Positions 51,891 to 62,036 of a stretch of 64,000 bases of DNA are shown here, one piece after another. This DNA comes from Pyropia haitanensis (lineage: Eukaryota; Rhodophyta; Bangiophyceae; Bangiales; Bangiaceae). Made by a program: the position numbers and the translations under genes. Numbering within the stretch: position 1 is the first letter of the stretch; each line of letters opens with the position of its first letter. The DNA lies in assembly GCA_008729055.1 (NCBI GenBank), contig SDUX01000010.1, forward strand, positions 2,929,090 through 2,993,089, given 5' to 3'. The notes under the pieces are model-generated. The model worked only from the letters and a program-made list of their open reading frames with translations. It searched no databases and was not told the origin of the DNA.

Positions 51891-54077
51891 ATGGAGCCGG
51901 ACGAGGAGGAGCCGGGCGCCGGCCCTCAAGACGAAGGACCGCACGGACACGGCGCAGACGCCGACGACGCCCTCCCGCCCGGAGATGGCGCCGCGTCGGG
52001 CGACGACGCCGACCCGCGGGAGGTGGCCGAGCTGGAGGCCGCCGTGCACCTCAAGCAGGGGCGCCTCCGCGGGCTGCTGCGCCGCATGGGCGAGGCGCGG
52101 GCGCGGCGCCCGCAGCTGCCCGACGGCGCCGCGCTGGACGCGGCCCTCGCCAGAATGACGGCGGCGGCGGCCGCCGCAGCCGGGGCGCCCCACGAAGCCT
52201 CGCCCACCACCGACGGCGCGGTGGCGGCGTCGGGCGCCGCCCTGGAGGCGGCCACCACCCCGGCGGTGGCGGGCGCGACCGCGTGGGTGGACGCGCACCA
52301 CCCGTTGGACGACGACGGCCTTTTGGCGCAGCGGGCGCGGCGGGCGGCGTCCCTGATTGGGAGCACCTCCCGCGGCATGGCGCGGCGCGTGGCAGAGGTG
52401 GAGGACCGCCGCGGGGCGGCGCCCGGCGGCCGCCCCTGCGCCCGCTGCCGCCAGCGGTCTCACAAGACGGGGGCGGCGACGTGCCCGGCCACGGCGGTGG
52501 GCGGCGACAAGAACCCGCACGCGTACGACCGCGGGGAGGACCCCGCCGCGTCCGACCCGTACGCCTGCCGGGCGACGGGCACGTCGTCGGTGATGGTGCC
52601 CGTCGCGGCGGTCCTGCGCACCCTGCCCGCGAGCCCCGACGGAACGGCGCACGCCGTCGTGCGCGGCGGCTTCCTCGCCACCGCCGAGCACCACACGCAG
52701 CTGCACTTCACGCTGACGCTGGTGTGGCTCAACACCGTGCACACCCTCTTTGGCGCCGTCAAGGCGGACGGGTGGGCGGCGGCGCTGCCCGGCCCCGCCG
52801 GCTGGGGCGAGTACTGGAACTGGGTGGCGTACGCGGTCTGCTGCCGTGGCGCACACGGCGGCAGCCTGCCCGCCGGCGTGAAGTGCGGCAGCTGCGGGCG
52901 GGCGCGGGACAACACGTTGTGCGGGCCTGCTGCGCGTCGGCTGTCGGTGTCCTACCCGGCCTTGATGGACGCCACGCGTAACGCCATGGACGCGCTCGCG
53001 TCTTCCTTTGACGCCGCGTGCCACGACCACCTGCCGCACGGCAACAGCCACGCGCGGTGGCGAGGGGTGGTGACCACCATCGTCACCCACACGGCGAGGA
53101 CGGTGGCGGTCGCCACCCGGCGGCTGGCGTGGCGGGTGGCCACAATGGTGGTGGATGCGGCCGACGCCCCCGCCTCTGGCGAAGAGCAACGCGGACGGCG
53201 CCGCGCCGCGGTCTACGCCGCCGCAAGGAGCTGCCTGGAGCGGGGGAGCGACGCGCCCCACGCGGCGCACGCGGCCAAGCTGGACGCCCTACCCCCCGAC
53301 GTGCGTGCGGCGGCGCTCAGGGAGATTGCCGACGCGCGGGTGCGGGCGCAGCCGGCGCCCGTGCAGGGTACCCCACCGCTGTTCCCCACAGGCGGGGCGC
53401 ACGTGGTCGCGCGCCGGTGGGCAGAGTACATCCCGTACCTGCTGCACGTGCAGGCGGAGGGGGTGGTGGACAAGCCCTTCTCGCTGGTGCCTGGCAAGGC
53501 CGCCACCCTGCACGGGTATGGCACGGTGACCAAGGCACGCCTGGGCCCGCTCATCCGGCGCGCCTGGCCCGCACACCGCGAGCTGTACGAGGACGTCCGT
53601 CGGCGGGGGGCGGCGGCCATTGCGGGACTCCTGGGGCTGGAAACTGCGCGGTGCACCTCCGGCGCCGACCTCCGCTCCAACGGGGAGGGGGTGGTCTTCA
53701 CGCTGTCGCGGCCGGCGACGGCCGCCGAGGCCGAGGCCGCGGACGTGGCGGCCGTGACGCGCAAGGCCAACGGCAGCCGGGTGCAGTCGCGGGTGCAGGG
53801 GAGCCCCACCACGCAGCTGGAGAAGCAGGGCTTCCCCATCGCCGCCGTCAAGACCCTCACCGTTGTGTCGGCAGACCCCGGCAAGGCCACCGTCCTGACG
53901 GCCGTCTCGTCTGGGCCGACGGCAGCGGCATGGGGCGACCGCCCGTGGGTGCGCCGCCGCCGGCTGGCGCGGTCGCGGCTGGTGGCGGCGGACGCGCTCA
54001 CCCGCGCGGCGCTGGCGCTAGACGCCGTCGTCTGGCGCGCCGCCGCCCTGGCGCCGGCCGAAGCGGCGGCGGCAGGC

Positions 54078-54120
<43 letters not shown>

Positions 54121-55862
54121 GCGGGGCCCCGCCGGGAGCCCTCACCCCCTCTCCGGCGTGGAGAAAGCGCAAGGCCGCCCCCGGCGGCGCAGAGCAACGG
54201 CAGCCGCCGTGCGGCAACGCGGCCACGACTGGACCGCCTCGCGGCGGCGCCGCCGGCGGGACAGCCGCGCCGGCGCCATCGGTGCGCCCGCCGTCGGAGA
54301 GAACCGCGCGGGGGCCGGCAGCCTCCCTCCGGCGCGGCGCCGTGCGGCGCCTGCGGGCCGTGGCGCAGCGCCTGGTGGTGGCCACCGGCAATGGCCGGTG
54401 GCGGGTGCCGCGTCACGCGGCCGTCGACGTGGCGCTCGGCTGCCTGCGCCGGGCCGCCGCCGGCTGGGTCCGGCCGCGAGTGGCAGACGGGCGGCCCGAC
54501 GGCGCCGCGTTCGCGGCGTGCAAGACGGCGGCGGCGGCGCAGGACGTGGCCGCCGCCGGCGCGTTTGCGTCCGCCTTGGACGGCCTGACGGCGCGCGTGG
54601 CAGACGCGGTCGGGGCGACGCGGGGGTGGCGGGCGCCCCCCCCCGCGGGCGCCGTGTACACCCTGACCAGGGGCCGCTACACCGAAGCTGCAGGCAACGG
54701 CATGACGGCGCGGGCGGCGGCGGCGGAGCACCGGCGGGAGGCGGCGCAGCGGCTGGCCGCGCTCCAGCTGCCGCCGGCGACGACCCCCGAGGTGGTGGCC
54801 GCGCACGACACGGTGCGGACGGGCGACGCGGCGGCGGTGCTGGCGGCCAGCCGCCAGTGGATGGAGTCACGCCGCCAGCCGCAGTACAGGGCGGTGTGGG
54901 GCGCCGCGGCGACGGCCGGCCAGCGCAAGGCGCGGGTGCATCAAGTCATCCGACGGCGGCGGCTGGGCGAGGCCGTGGCGCGGGAGCTCACGGGTGGCCG
55001 CCTCCGCCGCGTCGTCAACCGCTCGGCGGTGGTGGTGGTGGTCGGGCAGGCGGCCACCCGAGGGGGCGCCACGTGGCTCCGCCGCCACCTCCGCCGGCTG
55101 TGCTGGATGGTGGACGCAGACGAGCACAACTCGAGTCAGGCGTGCGCCGGCTGCCGCCAGCAGCTGGCGGTCGTGTACGCGTCGGCAGCGGCGCCGCCGC
55201 CCGTACCCCGCGGCACCCTGATCTGTGGGCGGCGGCGGGGCCGCCGTGGCCGGCAGGGGCGCCCGCGTGCGCCGCCGACGGCCGGCTGGGAGCGCACGCA
55301 GCCGGTGCGCTCCGCCGCGCGACGGGCGGCCTGTCGAGCAGAGGCTGCCAAGATGGCGGCAGAGCGGGCGGTCAAGCACCCACCCCCGGCGAGGGTCGTG
55401 TTTCGTGCCCCCGCCGCCGCGGGGGTGTGGGGCGTCAAGCGCTGCGTGGAGCGGGCGTGTTCGCGGCAGCTGGTCAACCGCGACGTGAACGCGGCGGCCA
55501 ACATGGGGTGGAAGGCGCTGCGGCAGATACGGCAGCTGCCGTGCCACCCGTTTATGCGCCCGCAACGCGTACGACGGCCGAGGCTGGGAGGCGGTGACGA
55601 CGGCGAGGCGGCGGGCGCCGCCGCCGCAGACCGAGCTGGCGACGGCGCCTGCGGCCGTCCCCCAGGCGCCGCAGTGGTGGCGGTCGCCACGGGCGACGCG
55701 GGCGGGGAGGCGGCTGTCGGACCGGATGGCGACGGCGGGGCGCGGACGGCGGTGGTGGCGGACACGCACACGGTGGCAACCACGGAGCTCGCCAGAGCGG
55801 CAGAGACGGGAGACGGTGCGCCAGCGGTGGCGGGCGGCGGCCGGGCAACTTCCGTGGCGTGA
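51891..55862 (+). CDS. Fanzor (eukaryotic TnpB-like RNA-guided endonuclease)
   Basis: Single uninterrupted frame of 1,323 residues from ATG 51891 (gcaATGg). The C-terminal third has the TnpB/Fanzor RuvC nuclease. RuvC-I is TLTVVSADPGKATVLTAV (Asp662). The canonical RuvC-II site has no Glu (VVVVVGQAATRGG), but Glu1078 in WMVDADEHNSSQACAGC sits in the rearranged Fanzor position before the zinc knuckle. RuvC-III is LVNRDVNAAANMGWK (Asp1198). The zinc knuckle is CxxC (1085, 1088) plus Cx4C (1185, 1190), split by about 96 residues instead of the usual short loop. A further CxxC (183, 186) lies near the N-terminus and a poly-Ala tract at about 720-745. Length and divergence suggest the Fanzor1 group. 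Fanzor proteins are known to cut DNA guided by an RNA from the 3' flank. Confidence 0.88.
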
Positions 55863-56300
55863 GTCGGTTCCACACCGCGGTACTCACGGCACGATAGCCA
55901 CCGGCCGCCGAGTGCCACGAGCTCGGTTCACCCCTCTCTCCGACGAGCCGCGTGCGGGTTTTCGTCGGATGTTCAGATTGCGTGTGAGGGGGGTTACTCT
56001 GCTATCGCAGAGTTTCTCCCCGGGGGCCGGTCCCCCCACGTGCATTCTCCCGGTCACGAGATCTTCTGCTCGCCCTTCGCGTACCGATCTCTCTAATCGG
56101 CAGGATGATCCTGCATGCTCCTACCACCCAGCTGGCTGCACCGCGTTGCAAGCGTGTGTCCAACCTAGGCCAAGGGCCTTTTCGCATCTGCGCACCTCGT
56201 CTGACACGGTATGCGTGACGAAATGAGCGTGGGGAGGACCCCTCGCTCGTGGAGAGCACCCCACGCTCGTGAACCTCAACCTTCCCTTCTCACCCTCACA
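55863..56300 (+). ncRNA. Candidate Fanzor guide-RNA scaffold (hairpin-rich 3' flank)
   Basis: In TnpB and Fanzor loci the guide RNA is read from the 3' end of the gene and its flank. Here the flank has a series of perfect inverted repeats: ACTCTGC-TATC-GCAGAGT (55996-56013), CCGAT/ATCGG (56084-56100), GCAGGAT-G-ATCCTGC (56100-56114) and GAGCGTGGGG/CCCCACGCTC with a 24-nt loop (56225-56268). No protein frame is convincing. Promoter, 3' end and guide boundary cannot be fixed by eye; this is inference from position and structure. Confidence 0.3.
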
Positions 56301-57526
56301 CACATTTCAAGTAGGCTGGGCCGTGCTCTGTAGGCGGCTGGCGCGCTCTTTGATGTCTTTTCCTTTCACATCAGTCGACCCACGCGTGGCGCCCGTGGGT
56401 TGGCCGTGCGCCTTTCCACGACACGACCGGGCGAGCTGTCACAGACAGGCGGGGGAGGAGTGGGACGCACCACCGGACAGCGCTGGGCGGCTGCTGCCAG
56501 TGAGAGCGTGTCCGGTGCTCCTGGGAAGTTGGGGCGCCGCACCACGCCATCCCGCCGCCGCGCCGCCTCAAAGCGGCTCATGCACACCCGTCGACAGTGA
56601 CGAGTGGGCGAGAGCGACCTCTTATCCCCACGTAGACCGTCGATCGCGTGACCAACTGTCATTGAAAGCCCTGTATGGTAGTGGGAAAGAAGGAGGGGAT
56701 GGGGAAGCCTGCTCTCTTCCGCTAACATACTAACAGGAGCTCGCACCGCGTAGCCAAAAAAGTGGCCGCAAAGGGTGCTCCAGCGGCAGACCCACTGGCG
56801 CGGGGCAGGGCCGCCGAGGAGGCCTTGATTCCGCTGCAACCGGCACCGCAGATCAGCCGAGCAGATGGCTCCTGTGCGATTCAGGGAGGTCGTCTCTGGG
56901 GAGGGGCCTATTGCGCCCGCGCCCACAGCACCACCCGTGTCCCAGCTGACGGCCGCTGCAGGTCGGCCAGGCTGCGGCCGCTCGGCGGCGGCCAGCGGGC
57001 CGCGGCCGCCCGCGGCGTCCCGTGGGTGTCGGACCCTATTCGAGCGGCGCCGCGGGGCCGCACGGATGGGATCGGCCACGCGTGATTGTGTGTCCCGAGG
57101 GAGCCGTTTCGCTTCTCTTGGGGTGTGTGCGGGGATTCTCTGCGCTTCCGCCAGGCCGACATCATGACGTCAGTGCGTCGGTCTCGCGACATAGTCCCTA
57201 GGGGCAGTTGAACTCGGGCCCGCAACCGGGCCGCTACCCTTCCTGTACCTGCCCATCTTGTGGCCAGTCGCCCAGTGGGCTGCTCCCCCCAGCCGTGGCG
57301 GTCTGGCTGGGTCGCGGCGGGGTGAGATCGCTTTCCCACCGCGAGACCCCCCCCTACCGCCACCGCCGGTACCCCGCCGACCCCCACCGTCGTCCCCCCC
57401 TACCCCCACCGCCGTCCCCCCCTACCCCCTGCGTCCTCCACCAACACCGCAGGCTACCCCCCCCAGCGACGGCCGCAGTTTCTCATTCCCATTTTTTCAA
57501 ACCCGCCCGACTGCCAAAGCGGGCCA

Positions 57527-57561
<35 letters not shown>

Positions 57562-59118
57562 AACAGCCGCTGCGGCAACTGCCGCCTGCGCCCCACCTGC
57601 CGTTGGTCCGGCTGCCAGCGGTGCGCTGACCTCCCCCGTCGCTTCCTGTCCCCACAGCCACAACGCTCGTCCGCCCTCCGCGCACCCCGCCGCCCTCGCG
57701 GCGGCAGCCGTCCGCTTCGCCACCGGCGGGCGGTGACTGCAGACAGTCGGGGCTGAGGCGGTGCGAAAAACGAGAAAAGACACCGGCGCATCGCTGCTTC
57801 CCCCCGAACAGACCCCACCACCCACCCCCCCACGCGACTGCCGCCGGGGCTTGAAAGTGGTCGATGGGTGCGGACTGGCCGCTGCCCTGGCCAGCAAAGG
57901 CGGTCGGCGCCGTCGGTGCCCACGGCAGCGGCGGTGGGGTACCCCCCCCCAAGCTCACCCCGCACCACCAGTGCCCGCTTGCATCCCCCGCCCTGCCTGT
58001 CTGATTAGGCAGGGCGCCTCCTTCGAACCCCGCGACCCTTACTCGCCTCCTCCTGCGCTCCCGTCCCCCGCCCCCTGTGCTGTTTTCCTTTTTCTTTCTT
58101 TCTGTTTTGTCTCGACTGGCCCGCGTGGTCAGCCGGTTTGAATCGGAGCCCTCCAGCCTCGCCCGCCGCACGCGGCACGGCCGCCACCCGGGCCGCGCCG
58201 CGCCGCCGTCGCCGCGGCCGCCCTCACCGACTGCGGCCAATGCCGTCTGTGCCGCGGCAGCTGCGGTGGGGCACCCCCCCCCCCCACGCCACGCTGCCCC
58301 GCACCACCCTCTTCCGCTCGTACCCCCCGCTTCGCAGCTCGCCAGCGAGAGCGCGCGCCCTTCAACGGACCCCCCCAGCTCTCTCTGACAAACTCACACC
58401 CCAGCGTCTCCCCCCGCCATGCTGTTTTTCCTTTTTTTTTCTATTTTTTTGCCTCGACCGCCCCGGCCCAGCCAGTTTGAATCGCCGCCGCGCCCGCGCG
58501 ACCGCGACCTCCCAGAGCCGCCGGCACGGGGCCGGTGCGGCGTCTGCCCGCCGGCCGCCGCCGCGCGCCGCCAGCCCGTGCGGCGGGCGGCTGCACCGGC
58601 GCGGCCATGCCCCGGCAGCGCACCCCCACCCCCATGCTGGGGGGGGCGACCCGCCCCCGAGCGCGGCATGGCGGTGGGGGGTGCGGATGCGCTGCATGGG
58701 CGGAGGGGGGGGGCCGCCAGGGCCGCCCGTCGCAACCGGCCCCGTTGGTGGAATGGGCGGCGGCGGCAGCGGCGGTGGCTGCCGCCACGACCCGCCACCG
58801 CCGCCGTTTCACCGCCACGGCGCCGCGGCAGCGACGTCGGTGGCAACGTGCGTGCCGGCGCGCTGCTGCGGCCGCCGCATCGCTCCGTCGCTGCCCACCC
58901 CCCCCAAAGCCGCCGCTCACGCCAAACCCCACCCCCCGTCTCTTGCCCGGGCCCCCCTCACGGCACCTCGACTGCCTTGAGGGGTGCGCTCCCCCGCGAT
59001 CGCTGAGCACGACCCCCGTTCCCTCCCACGACACGCGCAGACCGGCCGCCCCCCCCCCCCAGATACCCGCCGGCCGACCCCCCCTTCCCTGTCCGCCTCG
59101 CCTACGGGTGTGACTACC
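56301..59118. other. Intergenic region with pyrimidine-rich duplications
   Basis: No supported gene. 56301-57200 is of mixed composition; frames there lack domains. From 57330 the plus strand becomes strongly C/T-rich and contains the duplicated block described separately, then runs into the leader of the gene at 59119. Confidence 0.4.
57905..58600. repeat. Imperfect tandem duplication, period about 340 bp
   Basis: Ordered matches recur at about 335-342 bp: CGGCAGCGGCGGTGGGGTAC (57922) with CGGCAGCTGCGGTGGGGCAC (58255); TGCTGTTTTCCTTTTTCTTT (58078) with TGCTGTTTTTCCTTTTTTTT (58420); CAGCCGGTTTGAATCG (58130) with CAGCCAGTTTGAATCG (about 58470). Two diverged copies lie upstream of the gene at 59119. 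Confidence 0.65.
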
Positions 59119-61314
59119 ATGGGCGGCGGTGACCCGCCAGCGCCTGGCGCCGTGCCGCTGCTGCTGCTGACGCCACTCCGACCCCCGACTGCAACGCTGA
59201 TGGGTGCCGCCGCCGTCGACGAGTGCACCTCCCTGACGGGCTACTGGGACTATATGCGGCTGCGGCAGCTGCTCGACGGGCCTTTGGTCGGGGGCGCGGG
59301 GGGGGGAGCCGAGGCAGGGGCGATAGCGCCAGTGGCACCCGCCGCCGACGTCGTCACTGCTGCCGCGGCATCCCCCACGTGCCGCCGCCGTCTCCGCGCG
59401 GGCCATCGGTACCCACCGTTGCTGCCGCGTATTCTCCGCCGCCGCCCGGGGGAGGAAGACCCTGACCGCCGCCGCACGCCCCTGCACGAGCTGCTTGGCG
59501 TCCCGGCGGCGGCTATGGCCGCGGCGGTGGCGGCAGCGGCGGCGGCTGCTGCTGCTGACGCCGCCGCGCCGGCCGACGCCGCGTCGGGGTGCGCCGTCGC
59601 TGGCGCGGCGGCGGCGGCGGCCAAGGCGATCGCAGCGGTGTCGCCACCGCGGCGCGCTCCCAGCAGTGGCAGCGACGTCTGCAGCAGCGGCGGCAGCAGC
59701 GGGGGTGCGCGTCCTTGCGATCGCGACGAGGCGTCCCCCACCTCGGTGCGACCACAAGAGGCCCCCCAATGGCACGCAACGCGACAGCGTGTGTCCACTG
59801 TCGCGCCCTTGGTGGCGCGTGGGGCGGTCGCATCCGCGACGGACCGCGCCGGCACGGCGGCCGTTGCCTGCTCCACTCCATCGCCGCAGCCGCGGCAACC
59901 GCGGCGGCGCACGCCGACGACCGGCCACGCGTCTCGGCCGGCCGGCGCCGCCCCGATCGCGGCTTGCACCCCAACAGCACCCCGCCGACTGCCATCGAAA
60001 CTGCGGCGACAGGTGTCACCGTCTTCTCTACCACCACGGCTGCCGCCGCCGCCGCCGCCACCGCCGCCGCCACCGCCACCACCACCGTCGCCTGCGGCAC
60101 CATCCGCCCCACGCCCGCCCCTCGCGGTCCGCCGCGCAGCGGCGGCGGCACGCCAGCCACGCGGTCCGGGTGGCCGGTTCCGCCCGCCGCCCCCCCGCGC
60201 CGATGGCGTGGCCGCCGCCGGTGCTCGCCCCCTCGCCCGCAATTCCCTCCTGGCGGTGCCAAGGGGAACCCGCCAAGGCCGTGACGCGTCGGGCCGGTGG
60301 CTGCCGACGGGGCTGTACCCGTCGCCGCATCCCGCCATCGAAGTGGCCGTCCCGGCGGGGCCGCGGCCGGCCGTGCCGCCGCGACCGGCCGCGTCGCCGC
60401 CCCGCCACCCACCACGGACCGCCGACTGTGCCGCGGGGGCGGTGGCCACGGCACCATGGGCGGTCCCGCCGACACGACCGCGCGGGCGGGACGATGCGCC
60501 GCCATTTGCAGACGCGGCGGCAACTGCCGCCGCCACCACCGCCGCCCAGACCGCCCCCTCGGCGACGGCGCGCCGCGAGCCGGCCGTGGTGACGGCGGTG
60601 GTCGAGCCAACCGGTCCAGTTCGCAACGCCCCAGAGGCTGAGGCGGTGGCGATGGCGGTCACTGGCAGCGACAGCCGCAGGGGCGGTGTTGACGCGCCCC
60701 TCCCCGGCGGCGCGGCCGCCCTCCTCCACCGGGTGCAGTCCCTCGAGGTGACCTGCGGGCTGCTCGTCAAGGCGCTGGCAGCAGCCTCCGGACGGGGAGT
60801 GGGCGCGGCGTCGCCCGCCCATGGCACCATTGGTTTGGCGGCGGCGGCGGTAGCGGCGGTGGAGGCAACGACAGCCGCGGCGGAGACGACGACGGGTGGG
60901 GGTCCCCGCGTCGCTCACCCAAGCACCGCACCCCAAGCACCGCCACCCGCCCGACCGCCGCACCCCGCCGCGCCACTGTTACAGCCGTTACCTCCGCTGC
61001 CGCCCCTGTCGCCCCTATCGCCACGCCCCTCGCTGCCGCCGCGTCCGTCACGGCCGTCGCGGTTATTGACGCGGCCGCCGCCGCCGCCACCGACGGCGGC
61101 GCCGGTCCCATCTTGCGACGACGGCGTCCGCGGCTCTGCCCTCCCCAGAGGTGGCGGCCGCGACGAGCGGTGCCGCCGCAACACCCGTCGACGCGGCGGC
61201 TCCCCGCTGTCTGTCGGCGGCCGCACGGACCGGGCAGCGGTGGCCCCCCCGACCAAGCGCCGACGGTCTGTGTGGTGGGCGACGGAGGTGGGAGTGTTGG
61301 GAGAAGGAGCGTGA
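59119..61314 (+). CDS. Unknown protein with long low-complexity regions
   Basis: 731-residue frame from ATG 59119 (accATGg). Protein-like segments are VDECTSLTGYWDYMRLRQLL, HRYPPLLPRILRRRPGEEDP, TPLHELLGVPAAAMAAAV, QPRGPGGRFRPP, ASGRWLPTGLYPSPHPAIEV and a short heptad-like ALLHRVQSLEVTCGLLVKAL. Between them are Ala, Pro, Ser and Arg-rich stretches including a 16-Pro run. The C-terminus is basic (PTKRRRSVWW), possibly a nuclear localisation signal. I recognise no family; a regulatory nuclear protein is a guess. No frame slip is required. Confidence 0.55.
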   Translation: MGGGDPPAPGAVPLLLLTPLRPPTATLMGAAAVDECTSLTGYWDYMRLRQLLDGPLVGGAGGGAEAGAIAPVAPAADVVTAAAASPTCRRRLRAGHRYPPLLPRILRRRPGEEDPDRRRTPLHELLGVPAAAMAAAVAAAAAAAAADAAAPADAASGCAVAGAAAAAAKAIAAVSPPRRAPSSGSDVCSSGGSSGGARPCDRDEASPTSVRPQEAPQWHATRQRVSTVAPLVARGAVASATDRAGTAAVACSTPSPQPRQPRRRTPTTGHASRPAGAAPIAACTPTAPRRLPSKLRRQVSPSSLPPRLPPPPPPPPPPPPPPPSPAAPSAPRPPLAVRRAAAAARQPRGPGGRFRPPPPRADGVAAAGARPLARNSLLAVPRGTRQGRDASGRWLPTGLYPSPHPAIEVAVPAGPRPAVPPRPAASPPRHPPRTADCAAGAVATAPWAVPPTRPRGRDDAPPFADAAATAAATTAAQTAPSATARREPAVVTAVVEPTGPVRNAPEAEAVAMAVTGSDSRRGGVDAPLPGGAAALLHRVQSLEVTCGLLVKALAAASGRGVGAASPAHGTIGLAAAAVAAVEATTAAAETTTGGGPRVAHPSTAPQAPPPARPPHPAAPLLQPLPPLPPLSPLSPRPSLPPRPSRPSRLLTRPPPPPPTAAPVPSCDDGVRGSALPRGGGRDERCRRNTRRRGGSPLSVGGRTDRAAVAPPTKRRRSVWWATEVGVLGEGA

Positions 61315-62036
61315 GGCGCGGCGGGGGGGGGCTCGGCGCGGTGCGAGGGGGAGAGCCGACCGGGCGAGCGGAGGGGGGCTGGGCGACGGAACAACAGGCT
61401 GCTGGGATTGAGCAGAGGCGGTGGGAGAGGGCGTCGTCGGTAGACAGCTGGGCGTCTCAGAGGTGCTGTTGGCGTGCGCCGCAGCGCGCGGGAGGCTACG
61501 GGGCGGCAGCCAATCTAGGTCTCGCTAGAGCGTGGGCGTCAGCAATTCGGGCTATCTGCGACGCCCCTGTTCTGTTCGCTCTCTCTTCGTGACCCCCCGC
61601 CCCCTATACAGGGCAGGCAGTGTGAGAATACAAAACGTGCGCCCAAGCATTGAGCCAGGTCGGCGGTGCTCATGCTCGAATACCCTTGTCTGAGTGCACA
61701 TGTACAAGGACATGACTCACAGACAGTACCTCTACTCACGTGGTCGCCGGTCGGGTAGCAGCTCGTGCGTACAGTACTGGATAGCAGCACACAATTCAAA
61801 ATGGTGCGCCGTCGTGACCAGGACGCGTACTCGACCCCAAGCAAAGAAGCGCCGCAGTCTGGCCTCCAACGCCGCGCCCCGCCCGTAGATGATGTCTACT
61901 TCCCCCCCGCTCATCCTGCTCAGCTCACCACCCATAGGCAGCTGGCGACGGGCTCCACAATACGAACCTAGTCCAGCGCGCTGCGGAGTGCCGCGGATTC
62001 CCCCCCCCACCCCAATGCACTCCCCCCCGCCGTCCA
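61315..62036. other. Convergent 3' intergenic region
   Basis: It lies between the unknown gene (+) and the copper monooxygenase gene (-). CGTACAGTACTGG at 61768-61780 is another member of the intergenic GTAC-rich motif. No gene is supported. Confidence 0.45.

Noticed and set aside
51819..53270. Minus-strand frame opposite the Fanzor N-terminus
   Set aside because: Arg/Gly-rich antisense shadow without recognisable motifs.
53018..55597. Second long plus-strand frame inside the Fanzor gene
   Set aside because: It is the +1 shadow of the Fanzor frame, rich in Gly, Arg and Pro, with no domain; the motifs are all in the frame starting at 51891.
51671..55900. Terminal inverted repeat pair around the Fanzor gene (GTACCGC on both sides)
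   Set aside because: The match is only seven bases and not at comparable distances; expected by chance in this composition.
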